Origin: Planctomycetota bacterium | GTDB lineage: Bacteria; Planctomycetota; UBA1135; GCA-002686595 | Reading direction: 5' to 3' | DNA: 64,000 nucleotides | Assembly (NCBI GenBank): GCA_002720975.1 | Contig: PBIX01000040.1 | Span: forward strand, 1 to 64,000 | Part shown: positions 32,353 to 40,919 of the stretch, piece after piece | Numbering within the stretch: position 1 is the first letter of the stretch | Layout: each line of letters starts with the position of its first letter | Position numbers and translations under genes: made by a program | The notes under the pieces: model-generated | The model's database searches: none | Told to the model about the DNA's origin: nothing | Seen by the model: the letters and a program-made list of their open reading frames with translations, nothing else

Positions 32353-33744
32353 CTAGATGCGTTTGGCCGTCGTGCCGCTGGACGCTTCGATCTCCTGGCG
32401 CCGCTCTTCAAAGCCCGAGCGCCCCATCAGGGCATAGGCTGCGATCTTGCCAGCCTCCACGCCGGGCTGGTCAAACGCATCCACGCCGTAGTGCTCGCCC
32501 ATGACCGCCACGGCGAGCTCCATCATGTACAGGTACTGCCCCACGGTGGCCGCATTCACCTTGGGGAAGATCACGTCCACGGATGGGCGGCCCGCTTCGG
32601 TGAGGGCGATACGCGTGCCCTCGCGTTCGGCCTCAAAGAGATCGTTGAGGGTCCGTCCCCCCAGGTAGGCCAGCGCATCCCGATCGGAGTAGGCCTTGGG
32701 GATGGTGATGGTGTGGTCGGAGTTCTCCACGGACAGGAAGGTGAACCACTTGTCCGCCGGGCCTTCGGCGTAGAGCTGCACCTGGGAGTGTTGATCCGTC
32801 ACGCCCACCGCGCGCACGGGAGTCGGGCCGACGAACACCTCCTGCCCATCCCTTGAGAGCCGCTTACCGATGGACTCCGCGAGGAGCTGTGCGTACCAAT
32901 CCGCCAGGTCGCGCAGGCGCTGGCTGTAGGCAAAGGTCACGGCGATGTTCTTGTCGCCTTCCGACTGCATCAGCCACTGGATGGCCGCGTAGACCAATGC
33001 CGGGTTCTCCTCGAAGGGCGCCTGCTTGCAGCGCGCATCCATGTCGGCAGCACCTGCTGCCAACCCGCGGATGTCGATACCCACCAGCGCCGCGGACAGC
33101 AGCCCCACGGGAGAGAGCACGCTGAAACGGCCACCGACGCCCTCGGGGACGACGAAAGACGCATAGCCTTCTTCCTCCACGATGGGGCGCAGCACACCAT
33201 GGCTCCCATCAGTGGTCACGACAACGTGCCGCTTGTGCTCCTCTTGGCCCAGGGCTTCGATCAGTACCTTCTGGAATATCAGGAACTGACTCATGGTCTC
33301 CGCGGTGGAGCCGGACTTGGAGATCACGTTGAACAGGCACGTGTGAGGGTCCACATGGGCCAGGAATTCGCCGATCCAGTCGGGGTCCACGTTGTCCAGG
33401 ACGTGCAGTCGCGGAAGGTCCGCGGGGGGCTGTGAATCGTGGTAGGGGCTATTCAGAGCCGTGTGCAGGGCACGTGGCCCCAGTGCGGAGCCTCCGATCC
33501 CGAGCACGACCACATTCTCGAACTGCCCGCGCACAGAGGCTGCGTAGGCCACGATCTCGTCGAGCATCTCGTCCTGGTGCGGCAGATCGAGCCAGCGCAG
33601 GTCCGTGGTGCGGCGCGCCTGCACGGCGGCCAGTGCCGCCATGGATGGCGCGGCCAACGCCATCAGGCTCTGCTCATCCAGTCCGTGGGGCGCACCGATC
33701 GAATCGGCCAGGATGTGGGTGTAGTCCAGTTGGATGCGGTCCAT
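32353..33744 (-). CDS. pgi: Glucose-6-phosphate isomerase
   Basis: A 463-residue PGI interconverting glucose-6-phosphate and fructose-6-phosphate; length fits the shorter bacterial type. The phosphate-binding signature is NVISKSGSTAETMSQFLIF. The first sugar-isomerase loop is VVLGIGGSALGPRALHTAL. The catalytic glutamate region is VFVGPTPVRAVGVTDQHSQV. The catalytic lysine lies in the C-terminal helix around FDQPGVEAGKIAAYALMG. The ATG at 33744 is used, and the next gene upstream on the same strand ends 51 bp away. A single-copy housekeeping enzyme; no anomalies seen. Confidence 0.95.
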   Translation of the reverse strand: MDRIQLDYTHILADSIGAPHGLDEQSLMALAAPSMAALAAVQARRTTDLRWLDLPHQDEMLDEIVAYAASVRGQFENVVVLGIGGSALGPRALHTALNSPYHDSQPPADLPRLHVLDNVDPDWIGEFLAHVDPHTCLFNVISKSGSTAETMSQFLIFQKVLIEALGQEEHKRHVVVTTDGSHGVLRPIVEEEGYASFVVPEGVGGRFSVLSPVGLLSAALVGIDIRGLAAGAADMDARCKQAPFEENPALVYAAIQWLMQSEGDKNIAVTFAYSQRLRDLADWYAQLLAESIGKRLSRDGQEVFVGPTPVRAVGVTDQHSQVQLYAEGPADKWFTFLSVENSDHTITIPKAYSDRDALAYLGGRTLNDLFEAEREGTRIALTEAGRPSVDVIFPKVNAATVGQYLYMMELAVAVMGEHYGVDAFDQPGVEAGKIAAYALMGRSGFEERRQEIEASSGTTAKRI

Positions 33745-33795
33745 TGTCGCGCGGATCCGAGGACCCGATGGAGAGGTGTGGGCAGGTCGCGTTCC

Positions 33796-34473
33796 CTAGT
33801 CGCGGGAACGCATGAGGAGATAGAACAGTGTCGCGATCGAGGTCAAGGCTGAAGCCACGTAGGTCATGGCCGCTGCGTTGAGCACCTTGGCAACGCCCTG
33901 CTCCTCTTCCGCGTTGGTCACGATCCCGGTCTCAGCCAGAACGAGCTTGGCCCGGCGCGAGGCGTCGAACTCCACGGGCAGGGTGACCAATTGAAAGACC
34001 ACGGTGACACCGAAGATGGCGATACCCAGGGTGACCAGAGGCTTGAAGCTGAGGAGCATCCCAGCGAAGAAGATCCAGATCCAACCCCTCGACCCGAACT
34101 GGGTGACGGGGACCATGAACGATCGCAACTGCAGGGGAGCATAGGCCCGCGCATCCTGGATCGCATGCCCGGCCTCGTGTGCAGCCACGGCGACGGCGGA
34201 GATCGAGCGCCCTCCGTAGACGTCCGGTGAGAGTCGCAGGACCTTCCCTCTGGGGTCGTAGTGATCCGAAAGGAAACCGCTGGACTGTTCGATGCGAACG
34301 GCTATCCCTGCCGAGCGGGCCACGGCCGCCGCGGCTTCCGCACCGGTCATCCCTGAGCGAACACCCACACGGGAGAAACGCTGAAACGTGGACTTCACCC
34401 GGGCGCTGGCACCCATGGCAATGAGCATGAAAGGGCCGACGATGAGGAGATACTGGAGATCGAAGAGGTACAT
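33796..34473 (-). CDS. YugP-type membrane zinc metallopeptidase
   Basis: A 225-residue membrane protein of the neutral zinc metallopeptidase family (YugP, PF04298). Start at ATG 34473, since upstream codons to 34587 are not hydrophobic and lack support. It has an N-terminal helix (YLLIVGPFMLIAMGASARV), the SGMTGAEAA segment, LSDHYDPRGKVLRLSPDVY, and the catalytic AAHEAGHAIQ (HExxH). Two further helices follow (WIFFAGMLLSFKPLVTLGIA and the adjoining stretch), then the third conserved block LPVEFDASRRAKLVL and a C-terminal helix. The protease is predicted to act at the cytoplasmic membrane. It is divergent from the MerR gene, with 223 bp between. Confidence 0.9.
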   Translation of the reverse strand: MYLFDLQYLLIVGPFMLIAMGASARVKSTFQRFSRVGVRSGMTGAEAAAAVARSAGIAVRIEQSSGFLSDHYDPRGKVLRLSPDVYGGRSISAVAVAAHEAGHAIQDARAYAPLQLRSFMVPVTQFGSRGWIWIFFAGMLLSFKPLVTLGIAIFGVTVVFQLVTLPVEFDASRRAKLVLAETGIVTNAEEEQGVAKVLNAAAMTYVASALTSIATLFYLLMRSRD

Positions 34474-34612
34474 GGTCAGAGGGGAGAGGGTCGGTGCGCC
34501 ACGATACGCCGTTGGACTGCCAGATCCACCCGTGGGAGCCCTCCGCATCCGCGGACCCCCCAAGAAAGAGGTGGCCGATGGGTCCATGGCCGCCTCGTCC
34601 CGATTGAGCCTA

Positions 34613-34647
34613 TGCCCCCCATCGGTCTTCCGCTACCGTAAGGGGCA
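34613..34647. promoter_or_regulatory. Imperfect dyad in the divergent peptidase/merR promoter region
   Basis: Outer arms TGCCCC (34613-34618) and GGGGCA (34642-34647) enclose inner arms CGGT (34623-34626) and ACCG (34635-34638), with a one-base asymmetry. The position, 50 bp before the MerR-type gene, suits an autoregulatory operator. No -35/-10 pair with the long MerR spacer could be confirmed. Confidence 0.3.
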
Positions 34648-34696
34648 GAGTGTGGCACGGGCCTTCCCTCCCGACTCCTCCATACCCCTCCCCCAC

Positions 34697-35179
34697 ATGA
34701 CCGTACAGCCCGATCCCCCCGATCTACTCAAGATCGGCAAGTTCGCCAAGCTCGCAAAGACCAACCTGCGCACGCTCCGGTACTACGAGGAGTTGGGGCT
34801 GGTCACACCCTCTCGCCGCAGTAAGGGTGGCTTCCGGTACTACCGCCCCACGGACCTCGCCCGCGTCGAGATGATCCAATTCCTGCAGGAACTGGGTCTC
34901 CCACTCGAGGAGATCGGGGATTCCCTACGGGGGATTCCCAAGTCCAACCTCCGCAAGGAGTGGATGACGCGACTGCGCAGCATTCTGGAGCAACAGGAGA
35001 GTCAGATCCGAAAGCGCATCGATGCCCTGCAATCTCAAGTCAAGCTGGTTGAAGGGTCCGTGACACACCTCGACTTGTGCGAGACTTGTGAGCACCATCC
35101 TCAGGCGACCAACAACTACTGTGAGCCCTGTCAGAGTTCGGGCAACCCTCTGCCCAAATTGCTGAGCGCACTTTTCTAG
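34697..35179 (+). CDS. MerR-family regulator with C-terminal cysteine pairs
   Basis: A 160-residue regulator. Start at ATG 34697, giving a short lead before LLKIGKFAKLAKTNLRTLRY, the MerR helix-turn-helix. YEELGLVTPSRRSKGGFRYY and the second helix set (LQELGLPLEEIGDSL) follow, then the dimer coiled coil (about 85-125). The C terminus has CETC and, ten residues later, CEPC (CxxC-x10-CxxC). That is unlike the SoxR cluster but able to hold zinc or an Fe-S centre. It lies 54 bp before the cysteine desulfurase gene on the same strand, so it may control sulfur or Fe-S supply. The ligand is unknown. Confidence 0.85.
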   Translation: MTVQPDPPDLLKIGKFAKLAKTNLRTLRYYEELGLVTPSRRSKGGFRYYRPTDLARVEMIQFLQELGLPLEEIGDSLRGIPKSNLRKEWMTRLRSILEQQESQIRKRIDALQSQVKLVEGSVTHLDLCETCEHHPQATNNYCEPCQSSGNPLPKLLSALF

Positions 35180-35233
35180 GGTCTCGCGGGTACGGCCCCT
35201 ACCCAGCCCACAGCCGTGCATCGGCCCAGCCCC

Positions 35234-36382
35234 ATGCAGCGCATCTACCTGGACAACAACTCCACGACCCGGCCGGCACCTGAAGTGGTCGAGGCCATGG
35301 CACCGTGGATGCATGAGCGGCATGCGAATCCCTCCAGCCCCCACCCGGCCGGTGAGGCGAGCGCCGACGCCATCCGGGTAGCCCGTGGCCAGGTGACCTC
35401 GCTCCTGGGTTGCCTACCCTCGGAAGTCTGCTTCACCTCCGGCGCCAGCGAGAGCATCGCCACGGCCTTCGCATCAGCCCTGGCCACCGCACCCGAAGGA
35501 CGGCGCAAGCTGATCGTCTCCAGCGTCGAGCACAGTGCGGTGAAGTACAGCGCCCAGCGGGCAGAGGACGAAGGGTGGAATCGGGTCGTCATCGGCGTGG
35601 ATGAAGAGGGGCGGCTGGACCGCGAGCAGCTGCTCTGTGAAATCGACTCCTCCTGCGCCTTTGTCTCCTTGATCCTCGCCAACAACGAGACCGGAGTACT
35701 CAGCGATCTTCAGGGGGTGGGTGAGGCCTGCCGCGCAGCCGGCGCGAGCTTGCACGTGGATGCGGTGCAGGTCCCGGGGAAGATGGTGTTGGACGTTGGC
35801 AGCCTGGGCTGCGACTTCCTCTCCCTCTCAGCCCACAAGCTCCATGGCCCCGCGGGGGTGGGAGTACTCTTCGTGCGCTCGGGCCAGACCTTCCGGCCAT
35901 TGATCGTCGGAGGCCCACAGGAAGACGAGCGCCGCGCCGGGACCGAGAATGTGGCGGCCATCGTGGGCCTGGGAGTCGCCGCCCAGCTGGCCCAGATCCG
36001 CAGCCTCGATACGGAAAGCCTGGCAGCAATGGAGAACCTGCGGGACACCCTGGAACAACGCCTGCTGGCTTCCCTGCCCGACTCCAGAGCCAATGGCGCC
36101 GGGAGCCCCAGGGTTCCCAACACCTCGAACGTCTACCTGGGCGGGCTCGAGGCGGCCTATGTCCTGGCCGTAGTGGGTCAGGAGGGGGTGGACGCTTCGG
36201 CGGGGTCGGCCTGCAATGCCACGAGCACCGCACCCTCGCCTGTGTTGATGGCCATGGGACGCGACGAGGCGCAAGCGTCCGGAAGCCTGAGGTTCTCGCT
36301 CTCGGCCCACACCACAGCCCAGGAGATCGACCGGGCAGGCGATGTGGTCATCGCCGCCGTTCAAGCTCTCAGGTCGCTTTGA
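35234..36382 (+). CDS. nifS: Cysteine desulfurase (NifS/IscS family)
   Basis: A 382-residue PLP enzyme converting cysteine to alanine and a protein persulfide for Fe-S clusters, and potentially supplying selenium when selenocysteine is used. Start at ATG 35234 (MQRIYLDNNSTTRPAPEV); GTG 35216 is an alternative. Motifs: TSGASESIATAFA, EHSAVKYSA, the PLP lysine in SLSAHKLHGPAGVG, RAGTENVAAIVG, and the active-site cysteine in SAGSACNATSTAPSPVL. The last suggests a short loop as in NifS-like group I enzymes. The stop codon lies inside a hairpin. The MerR-type gene directly upstream is the likely regulator. Confidence 0.93.
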   Translation: MQRIYLDNNSTTRPAPEVVEAMAPWMHERHANPSSPHPAGEASADAIRVARGQVTSLLGCLPSEVCFTSGASESIATAFASALATAPEGRRKLIVSSVEHSAVKYSAQRAEDEGWNRVVIGVDEEGRLDREQLLCEIDSSCAFVSLILANNETGVLSDLQGVGEACRAAGASLHVDAVQVPGKMVLDVGSLGCDFLSLSAHKLHGPAGVGVLFVRSGQTFRPLIVGGPQEDERRAGTENVAAIVGLGVAAQLAQIRSLDTESLAAMENLRDTLEQRLLASLPDSRANGAGSPRVPNTSNVYLGGLEAAYVLAVVGQEGVDASAGSACNATSTAPSPVLMAMGRDEAQASGSLRFSLSAHTTAQEIDRAGDVVIAAVQALRSL

Positions 36383-36388
36383 GAGCTT
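36363..36388. terminator. Hairpin overlapping the nifS stop codon
   Basis: Perfect 9-bp arms AAGCTCTCA (36363-36371) and TGAGAGCTT (36380-36388) with an 8-nt loop. The TGA stop forms the start of the right arm. There is no downstream T-run, so it is a weak terminator candidate or an mRNA 3' stabiliser between the convergent nifS and sodN genes. Confidence 0.45.
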
Positions 36389-36470
36389 CAATGGCGTTCG
36401 GCTCAGTACGAGGCCCTGCGACACGCATGGAGTAAGAAGGCGTCCGCCGCCATCCCTCGCTCAGCAGAGA

Positions 36471-37034
36471 CTACTTGCCCTCGGAGTGCTCGTGCTCATT
36501 GAGGTGCTTGAGGTCCTCGGCGGTGAAGTAGCCGGCGCTGAACTCGTTGGCCGCCTTGCGCAGTGCATCCACGTGAGATTTGTCAGTGGTCTGCTTGCAC
36601 TTCATCGCAGCGACGGTGATCTGGTGCATGCTCTTCAGTTGAGCGTAGTACTTGTTGATCCCATCATCCAAGCCTGACTTCCTGATGAAGTCCTTGGGTG
36701 CCTTGATGCGCTGGGCGAGCCAGTACGCGGCAACCGTGTCTTGAATGCTCTGAGCATGCTGCTCCTTGGTCATGACCCAGCGGACCATCTGGTTCTTGCT
36801 CGGGCTCTCTTCAGCATCCATGGCCTGCAGAGTCGTCATCGCCTTCTCGATGGTGGCGCAGTCCTCCATCAGCATGTCGATGCGCATCTTGTCGCCATAG
36901 ATTCCGCACGGAACCTGGCAGTGAAGGGGAGGCCCCGTGAAGACTGCGGAAGCCGTCGCGCCCCCCACGGAGGGTGAGCTGTTGACGAGGGTGACGGATG
37001 CGATCAGGGCACTGAGGGCCAGGATGGTCTTCAT
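36471..37034 (-). CDS. sodN: Nickel superoxide dismutase
   Basis: A 187-residue precursor. The nickel hook is clear: HCQVPCGIYGD at residues 38-48, matching the family HCxxPCGxY motif in which His1, Cys2 and Cys6 of the mature protein bind nickel. The four-helix bundle follows (RIDMLMEDCATIEKAMTTLQ onward; C-terminal KLxxxxH-like tail). His must become the N terminus, so cleavage after Leu37 is required. The 37-residue leader is a typical export signal (TILALSALIASVTLVNSS, with ATASA as a signal peptidase site), unlike the short cytoplasmic leaders trimmed by SodX. No sodX-like peptidase gene is adjacent. The enzyme removes superoxide and is likely periplasmic here. Confidence 0.92.
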   Translation of the reverse strand: MKTILALSALIASVTLVNSSPSVGGATASAVFTGPPLHCQVPCGIYGDKMRIDMLMEDCATIEKAMTTLQAMDAEESPSKNQMVRWVMTKEQHAQSIQDTVAAYWLAQRIKAPKDFIRKSGLDDGINKYYAQLKSMHQITVAAMKCKQTTDKSHVDALRKAANEFSAGYFTAEDLKHLNEHEHSEGK

Positions 37035-37355
37035 GACGTTGGGATCTTCTCGGAGGGGTTCTAGGGAGATGTTCGTAGGGGCGTGGATCATAGCAGGCCG
37101 TTCCCGGCGGCCCGGTTGGGTGCAGATCTGGGCGGTCATGACAGGGCTCTGAGATTCACCAGCCCCGGAGGCGAAAATGCAGCTTCCTTGGGAACCGCAT
37201 CCAGCCGCCCTGGGGGCGATGCGCCCATCTTGAGGTCCTCCCGAGCGGCCCTGAGCATACCGAGAGGCGGTATTAGACCTACACCTCCCCCCGGCCGTAA
37301 TCCGATAACATCCCCGTCCCCCACCCCACCTGCCCCGTCTTTGCCCGATTCGCCC
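37035..37355. other. 321-bp divergent intergenic region between sodN and an unknown gene
   Basis: No convincing gene. It must hold the promoters for sodN (minus) and the gene at 37356 (plus). An AT-richer patch near 37271-37310 (GGTATTAGA, then CCGATAACAT) is a possible plus-strand promoter core. No hairpin terminator or repeat stands out. Confidence 0.4.
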
Positions 37356-37910
37356 ATGGCTGAACCCCTGCGAACCCTCACCACCAAGGTCCGAGGACTC
37401 TGGAACCCCGTGCATACCATCTCCGAGTCCGACGGCAGCGCCGTCGGACTTCTGAAGGTGCGGCGCAACCGCTGGGGCCTCGTGGTGGGAGCCCAGTACC
37501 AGCCCGAGAAGGGCGAAGTGCTGGAATTCCGTCGGGACCCTGGGATCCTGAGGGCCCAGTTCTCCCTCTGGACCGAGGATGGGGAGTGGCTGGGATCGTC
37601 CCTGCGCTGGCACGTGGGGCGGCGTCAGATCGATCTTTGGACTGGGAGCAAACCCTACCGGGTCGTACCCCGTACGGGTCTGGGTCGGGGCTGGCGAGTG
37701 ATCGCGAGCCGAACCGGAGAGGTTGCCACCATCCGCCTTGGCCTTCTGGGCCGTGCAGCGCGCATTGAGATGCGGCGCAAGATGGACCCCGAGCTGCTCC
37801 TGTTCTGCTACTTCCTCGGCTCCCTCACCTCCATGGAGTCCTTCTTCCCATCCTGGCTCGACCGAGCCGTCCCCAGCCCGGCTCGGGCCTCTGCGCCTGG
37901 CCCGACCTAG
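37356..37910 (+). CDS. Conserved-looking cytoplasmic protein, unknown (possible LURP-one/scramblase-like beta barrel)
   Basis: A 184-residue protein with no signal peptide. Start at ATG 37356. It is rich in alternating hydrophobic strands with conserved-looking turns: WNPVHTISESDGSAVGLLKV, VLEFRRDPGILRAQFSLWTE, WHVGRRQIDLWTGSKPYRVV. This order (short sensor-like loop, repeated Trp-bearing strands, then a hydrophobic helix ELLLFCYFLGSLTSMESFF) resembles LURP-one/scramblase-type beta barrels, but I cannot confirm the family. Codon composition is native. It is followed by a 163-bp gap before the next surface protein. Confidence 0.5.
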   Translation: MAEPLRTLTTKVRGLWNPVHTISESDGSAVGLLKVRRNRWGLVVGAQYQPEKGEVLEFRRDPGILRAQFSLWTEDGEWLGSSLRWHVGRRQIDLWTGSKPYRVVPRTGLGRGWRVIASRTGEVATIRLGLLGRAARIEMRRKMDPELLLFCYFLGSLTSMESFFPSWLDRAVPSPARASAPGPT

Positions 37911-38073
37911 GGCACCCCAAGGGGGTCTGAGACGCCTCCCAGCGCCCCAGCACATTTCTCGAACACATTCTCTGAACACAAGGAAGAGCCTCCACAGAGG
38001 CTCGTCGTAACCCAGCGAGAGCACCGCCCGGTTGCCTTGCCTCGCGCCCCTCACCAGCCACCAACCAGCCATC

Positions 38074-40032
38074 ATGCGCCCGCTCCCCGTACTACTCCTC
38101 GTCGTTGCCGCCCTCGGTGTTTTCTATCTGGCTTTCTTGGGAGGAGAGATCGCCCAGTCCCCCGATCCCACTCCCCCAATGCCCCAAGGCCCGGAGGCAT
38201 CCACACCTCAGGTCAAAGCACCGACGGAACTGCAAAAGCCCAGCGATGCTGGGGACCTGGCCGAAGTGCCCGCCGCCGTCGATCGCCAGAACGTAGAGAC
38301 CCCCCACGCCATTCTGGCCAACTCCGTCAGCGGGCGGGTCGTAGCAGGCGGCAAGGGAGTCAAGGGAGCCACGGTCACCCTGACCAAGTACGGCCGCATG
38401 GCGAGCCTCTTCGGTCCCGTCTCCGGCGACCAACGGGACGGGGACCGGACCAAGGAAACCGACGAAAACGGCGAGTTCGTCTTTCGGAACGTGGAGACCT
38501 ACACCGAACTCTCCCTGATCGCCAAGCACCCCGACCTGGGGCGCAAGGAAGAGGGCAACATCCAAATCGCGGAGGGCGAGGCGCGTGAAGGTCTCGTCAT
38601 CACATTGGGCGATGGTGTCCGACTCTACGGACGCGTCACAGACAGTTCGGGCAATCCCATCTCCGGGGCGTCCTTGCTGTTGGGCATGGCCAGCCTGGGC
38701 TCGATCTCGGACGACGGTAGCCCCGACGTTCTCTCGTCCACCTCTTCAGCGGACGGTTCCTATGAGTTTGGAAGCGTAGGCAACGGCAACTACTCCATGA
38801 CCGTGCAAGCAGAGGGTTTTGGACGTGTGACCATTCAACAGATGAACATCACCGGCCAGGCAGCCGTTCAGCGCGATGTGACTTTGGACGTGGCCTACAT
38901 GATCGGAGGCTCTGTCCTCTCTGAAGAGGGACGTCCGCTGGCCAAGGCAACGGTGCAGGCCTTCTCCATGACCAACAGGGCGGAGACGACACGATCTACT
39001 GTGGAGACCAACGCCGCTGGTGAGTTCCTCTTTGATGACGTGAGCAAGGGCGTCTACACGCTGATGTTCATCGCTGAGGGCTATAAGAACGAGCGTGAAC
39101 CACGGGTGGAGACCGGAGAGATGGGACTGAACAAGACCATGACTCCCCTGCCCCAGATCCGGGGTCGGGTGGTGGACGGCCTGGGAGAGCCGGTTCCCAA
39201 TTTCACAGTGCTGCTGCGCAACCCCGTGCAAGGCACCGAGACCACGATGGCCATGCCGGACACGGCCAAGAATGTGAAGGACTCCAAGGACGGCTCCTTC
39301 GCCCTCTCCTGCCCCAACCATGGGACCTTCGTGGTGGAAGCCAAGGACGACAAGCATGCCCCCTCCTTCTCCGAGCCCTTTGAGATCGTCTACGGACAGG
39401 AGCTCACGGGCGTCGTCGTTCAATTGAGCGAGGGTGGGATTCTACGCGGCCGGGTCGTTGACGCCACGGGTCAGGGCATCCGCGGTGCCCGGATCAAGAC
39501 CCACGACACCGAGTACTCCGACGATCCCTTCTGGCGTAGCCTGCCGGCATTCCCCTCTGAAGCCACGGAGAAGGAAGTGCGCACGAACGCCAGTGGTGAC
39601 TTTGAGATCACCGGCCTGTCAGCCGCCACGTACCAGGTTGATGTGCGCCATGCGAAGTTCGCCCAGACGATCAAGACAGGTGTCGTTGTCGTGGACGGGG
39701 ACATGGTGGAGCTGCCGGAGATTCAGCTGGCCGCGGGCGCGACCATCAGCGGCACCGTGCATGGACCCAGCGGAGCCGGACTCTCTGGTGCCATGGTGCA
39801 ATTGCAGCTGGAAGGCGGAGCCGAAGATGTCCAGGTCAACTTGACCACGCGTACCGATGCACAGGGACGCTACACCTTCAACCACGTGCCTTCGGGTTCC
39901 TATCACATCCACGCCCAGCGTCGCGGTGCTGACAACCCCTTCCAGGGCAGCTTGGACCTGCAGAAGACGAAGAAGCGCATCTCCGTTAGCGAGGGCGACT
40001 CCTACGTGCAGGAGTTCAACATCAGCAACTAG
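38074..40032 (+). CDS. Membrane-anchored protein with repeated carboxypeptidase-regulatory-like domains
   Basis: A 652-residue protein with an N-terminal membrane anchor (VLLLVVAALGVFYLAFLGG). The rest is a chain of about six Ig-like CarboxypepD_reg/CnaB-type repeats. Each opens with a strand such as VSGRVVAGGKGVKGATVTL, LYGRVTDSSGNPISGASLLL, IGGSVLSEEGRPLAKATVQA, IRGRVVDGLGEPVPNFTVLL, LRGRVVDATGQGIRGARIKT or ISGTVHGPSGAGLSGAMVQL, and continues to a TDAQGxYxFxxVPxGxY-type ending. Such domains stiffen or present cell-envelope proteins. No catalytic domain is attached. The gene at 47818 is of the same kind but shorter. Confidence 0.82.
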   Translation: MRPLPVLLLVVAALGVFYLAFLGGEIAQSPDPTPPMPQGPEASTPQVKAPTELQKPSDAGDLAEVPAAVDRQNVETPHAILANSVSGRVVAGGKGVKGATVTLTKYGRMASLFGPVSGDQRDGDRTKETDENGEFVFRNVETYTELSLIAKHPDLGRKEEGNIQIAEGEAREGLVITLGDGVRLYGRVTDSSGNPISGASLLLGMASLGSISDDGSPDVLSSTSSADGSYEFGSVGNGNYSMTVQAEGFGRVTIQQMNITGQAAVQRDVTLDVAYMIGGSVLSEEGRPLAKATVQAFSMTNRAETTRSTVETNAAGEFLFDDVSKGVYTLMFIAEGYKNEREPRVETGEMGLNKTMTPLPQIRGRVVDGLGEPVPNFTVLLRNPVQGTETTMAMPDTAKNVKDSKDGSFALSCPNHGTFVVEAKDDKHAPSFSEPFEIVYGQELTGVVVQLSEGGILRGRVVDATGQGIRGARIKTHDTEYSDDPFWRSLPAFPSEATEKEVRTNASGDFEITGLSAATYQVDVRHAKFAQTIKTGVVVVDGDMVELPEIQLAAGATISGTVHGPSGAGLSGAMVQLQLEGGAEDVQVNLTTRTDAQGRYTFNHVPSGSYHIHAQRRGADNPFQGSLDLQKTKKRISVSEGDSYVQEFNISN

Positions 40033-40088
40033 CTGGAGAGGACTGCTTGGGCTTGCCCTCCGGGCGCGGCCCTCGCATTCTGTCCCCC

Positions 40089-40907
40089 ATGGCCACGTCG
40101 CCCCCCCTGGATCTCTCCGAGAGTCCGGGTGCATGCCCAACGGCCGCGGACTGGGAGGAGCTATTGATCGAGTCCTTGCGCCGCCCTGTGCAGGTGAGCT
40201 TCGGGACTTCGCGCACGGTGCCTGTTCGCGCCGAGGAGAGGGGCCAGCCCCCCGTGTTCTGCGTGCGCCTACACAAGGCCTTCTCTGAAGCTCCGCTGGA
40301 GGTCTGCGACTCCCTCGCGCGCTGGTTGCTTGTGGGCCGCCGTGCCCGCAGGGCCTGCACGCTGCTCGACAATTGGATCGATCAGCGCATGAAGCGTGAG
40401 CCCACACCCTCTCGCTCCGCCCCCACCCTGCACCCCAACGGCTCGACATACGACCTCGGCACGCTGTCTCAAGATGTCCTGAACCAGTACTTCAAGGGCC
40501 ACTTCGGTCAGGAGCGGCCCCTACCGGGCCTGACCTGGGGCCGCCGCGCCCGCAGCCGCAGCCGGCACTCCCTGCGCCTGGGGAGCTACGACCCTGTCAC
40601 CCACGTGATTCGCATTCACCCCGTCCTTGACCAACCGGAGGTCCCGCGCTGGTTCGTGTGCTTCGTCCTGGCGCATGAACTGCTCCACGCCAAGTGGCCC
40701 CCCATGCGCGGAAGCGGTCAGCGCTGGATTCACCACGGTGCACAATTCCGAGCAGAGGAAGCCGCCCACCCGGACTTCAAGCGCGCGCAGGACTGGGAGA
40801 CACTGCAACTGCCGGGCCTGATCCGGAGCGCTCGACGGGGCACAAAGTTCCGGGCCAAGAGAAGCCGTGGGCTCCGCAACCTGCTGGGCCGCCAGGGCAG
40901 CCGATGA
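40089..40907 (+). CDS. SprT-like zinc metalloprotease-domain protein
   Basis: A 272-residue protein with no signal peptide. Start at ATG 40089. The C-terminal half has a SprT-type zinc site: VCFVLAHELLHAKWPP (HExxH), with a following conserved block RWIHHGAQFRAEEAAHPDF that supplies the third histidine. The N-terminal half contains helices resembling a DNA- or protein-binding adaptor (SLARWLLVGRRARRACTLLD), and the linker is very basic (WGRRARSRSRHSLRL). SprT/Spartan-like proteases in other organisms cleave DNA-protein crosslinks; the same role here is inferred. It converges with the BY-kinase-like gene. Confidence 0.75.
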   Translation: MATSPPLDLSESPGACPTAADWEELLIESLRRPVQVSFGTSRTVPVRAEERGQPPVFCVRLHKAFSEAPLEVCDSLARWLLVGRRARRACTLLDNWIDQRMKREPTPSRSAPTLHPNGSTYDLGTLSQDVLNQYFKGHFGQERPLPGLTWGRRARSRSRHSLRLGSYDPVTHVIRIHPVLDQPEVPRWFVCFVLAHELLHAKWPPMRGSGQRWIHHGAQFRAEEAAHPDFKRAQDWETLQLPGLIRSARRGTKFRAKRSRGLRNLLGRQGSR

Positions 40908-40919
40908 GATGCGGACCTT

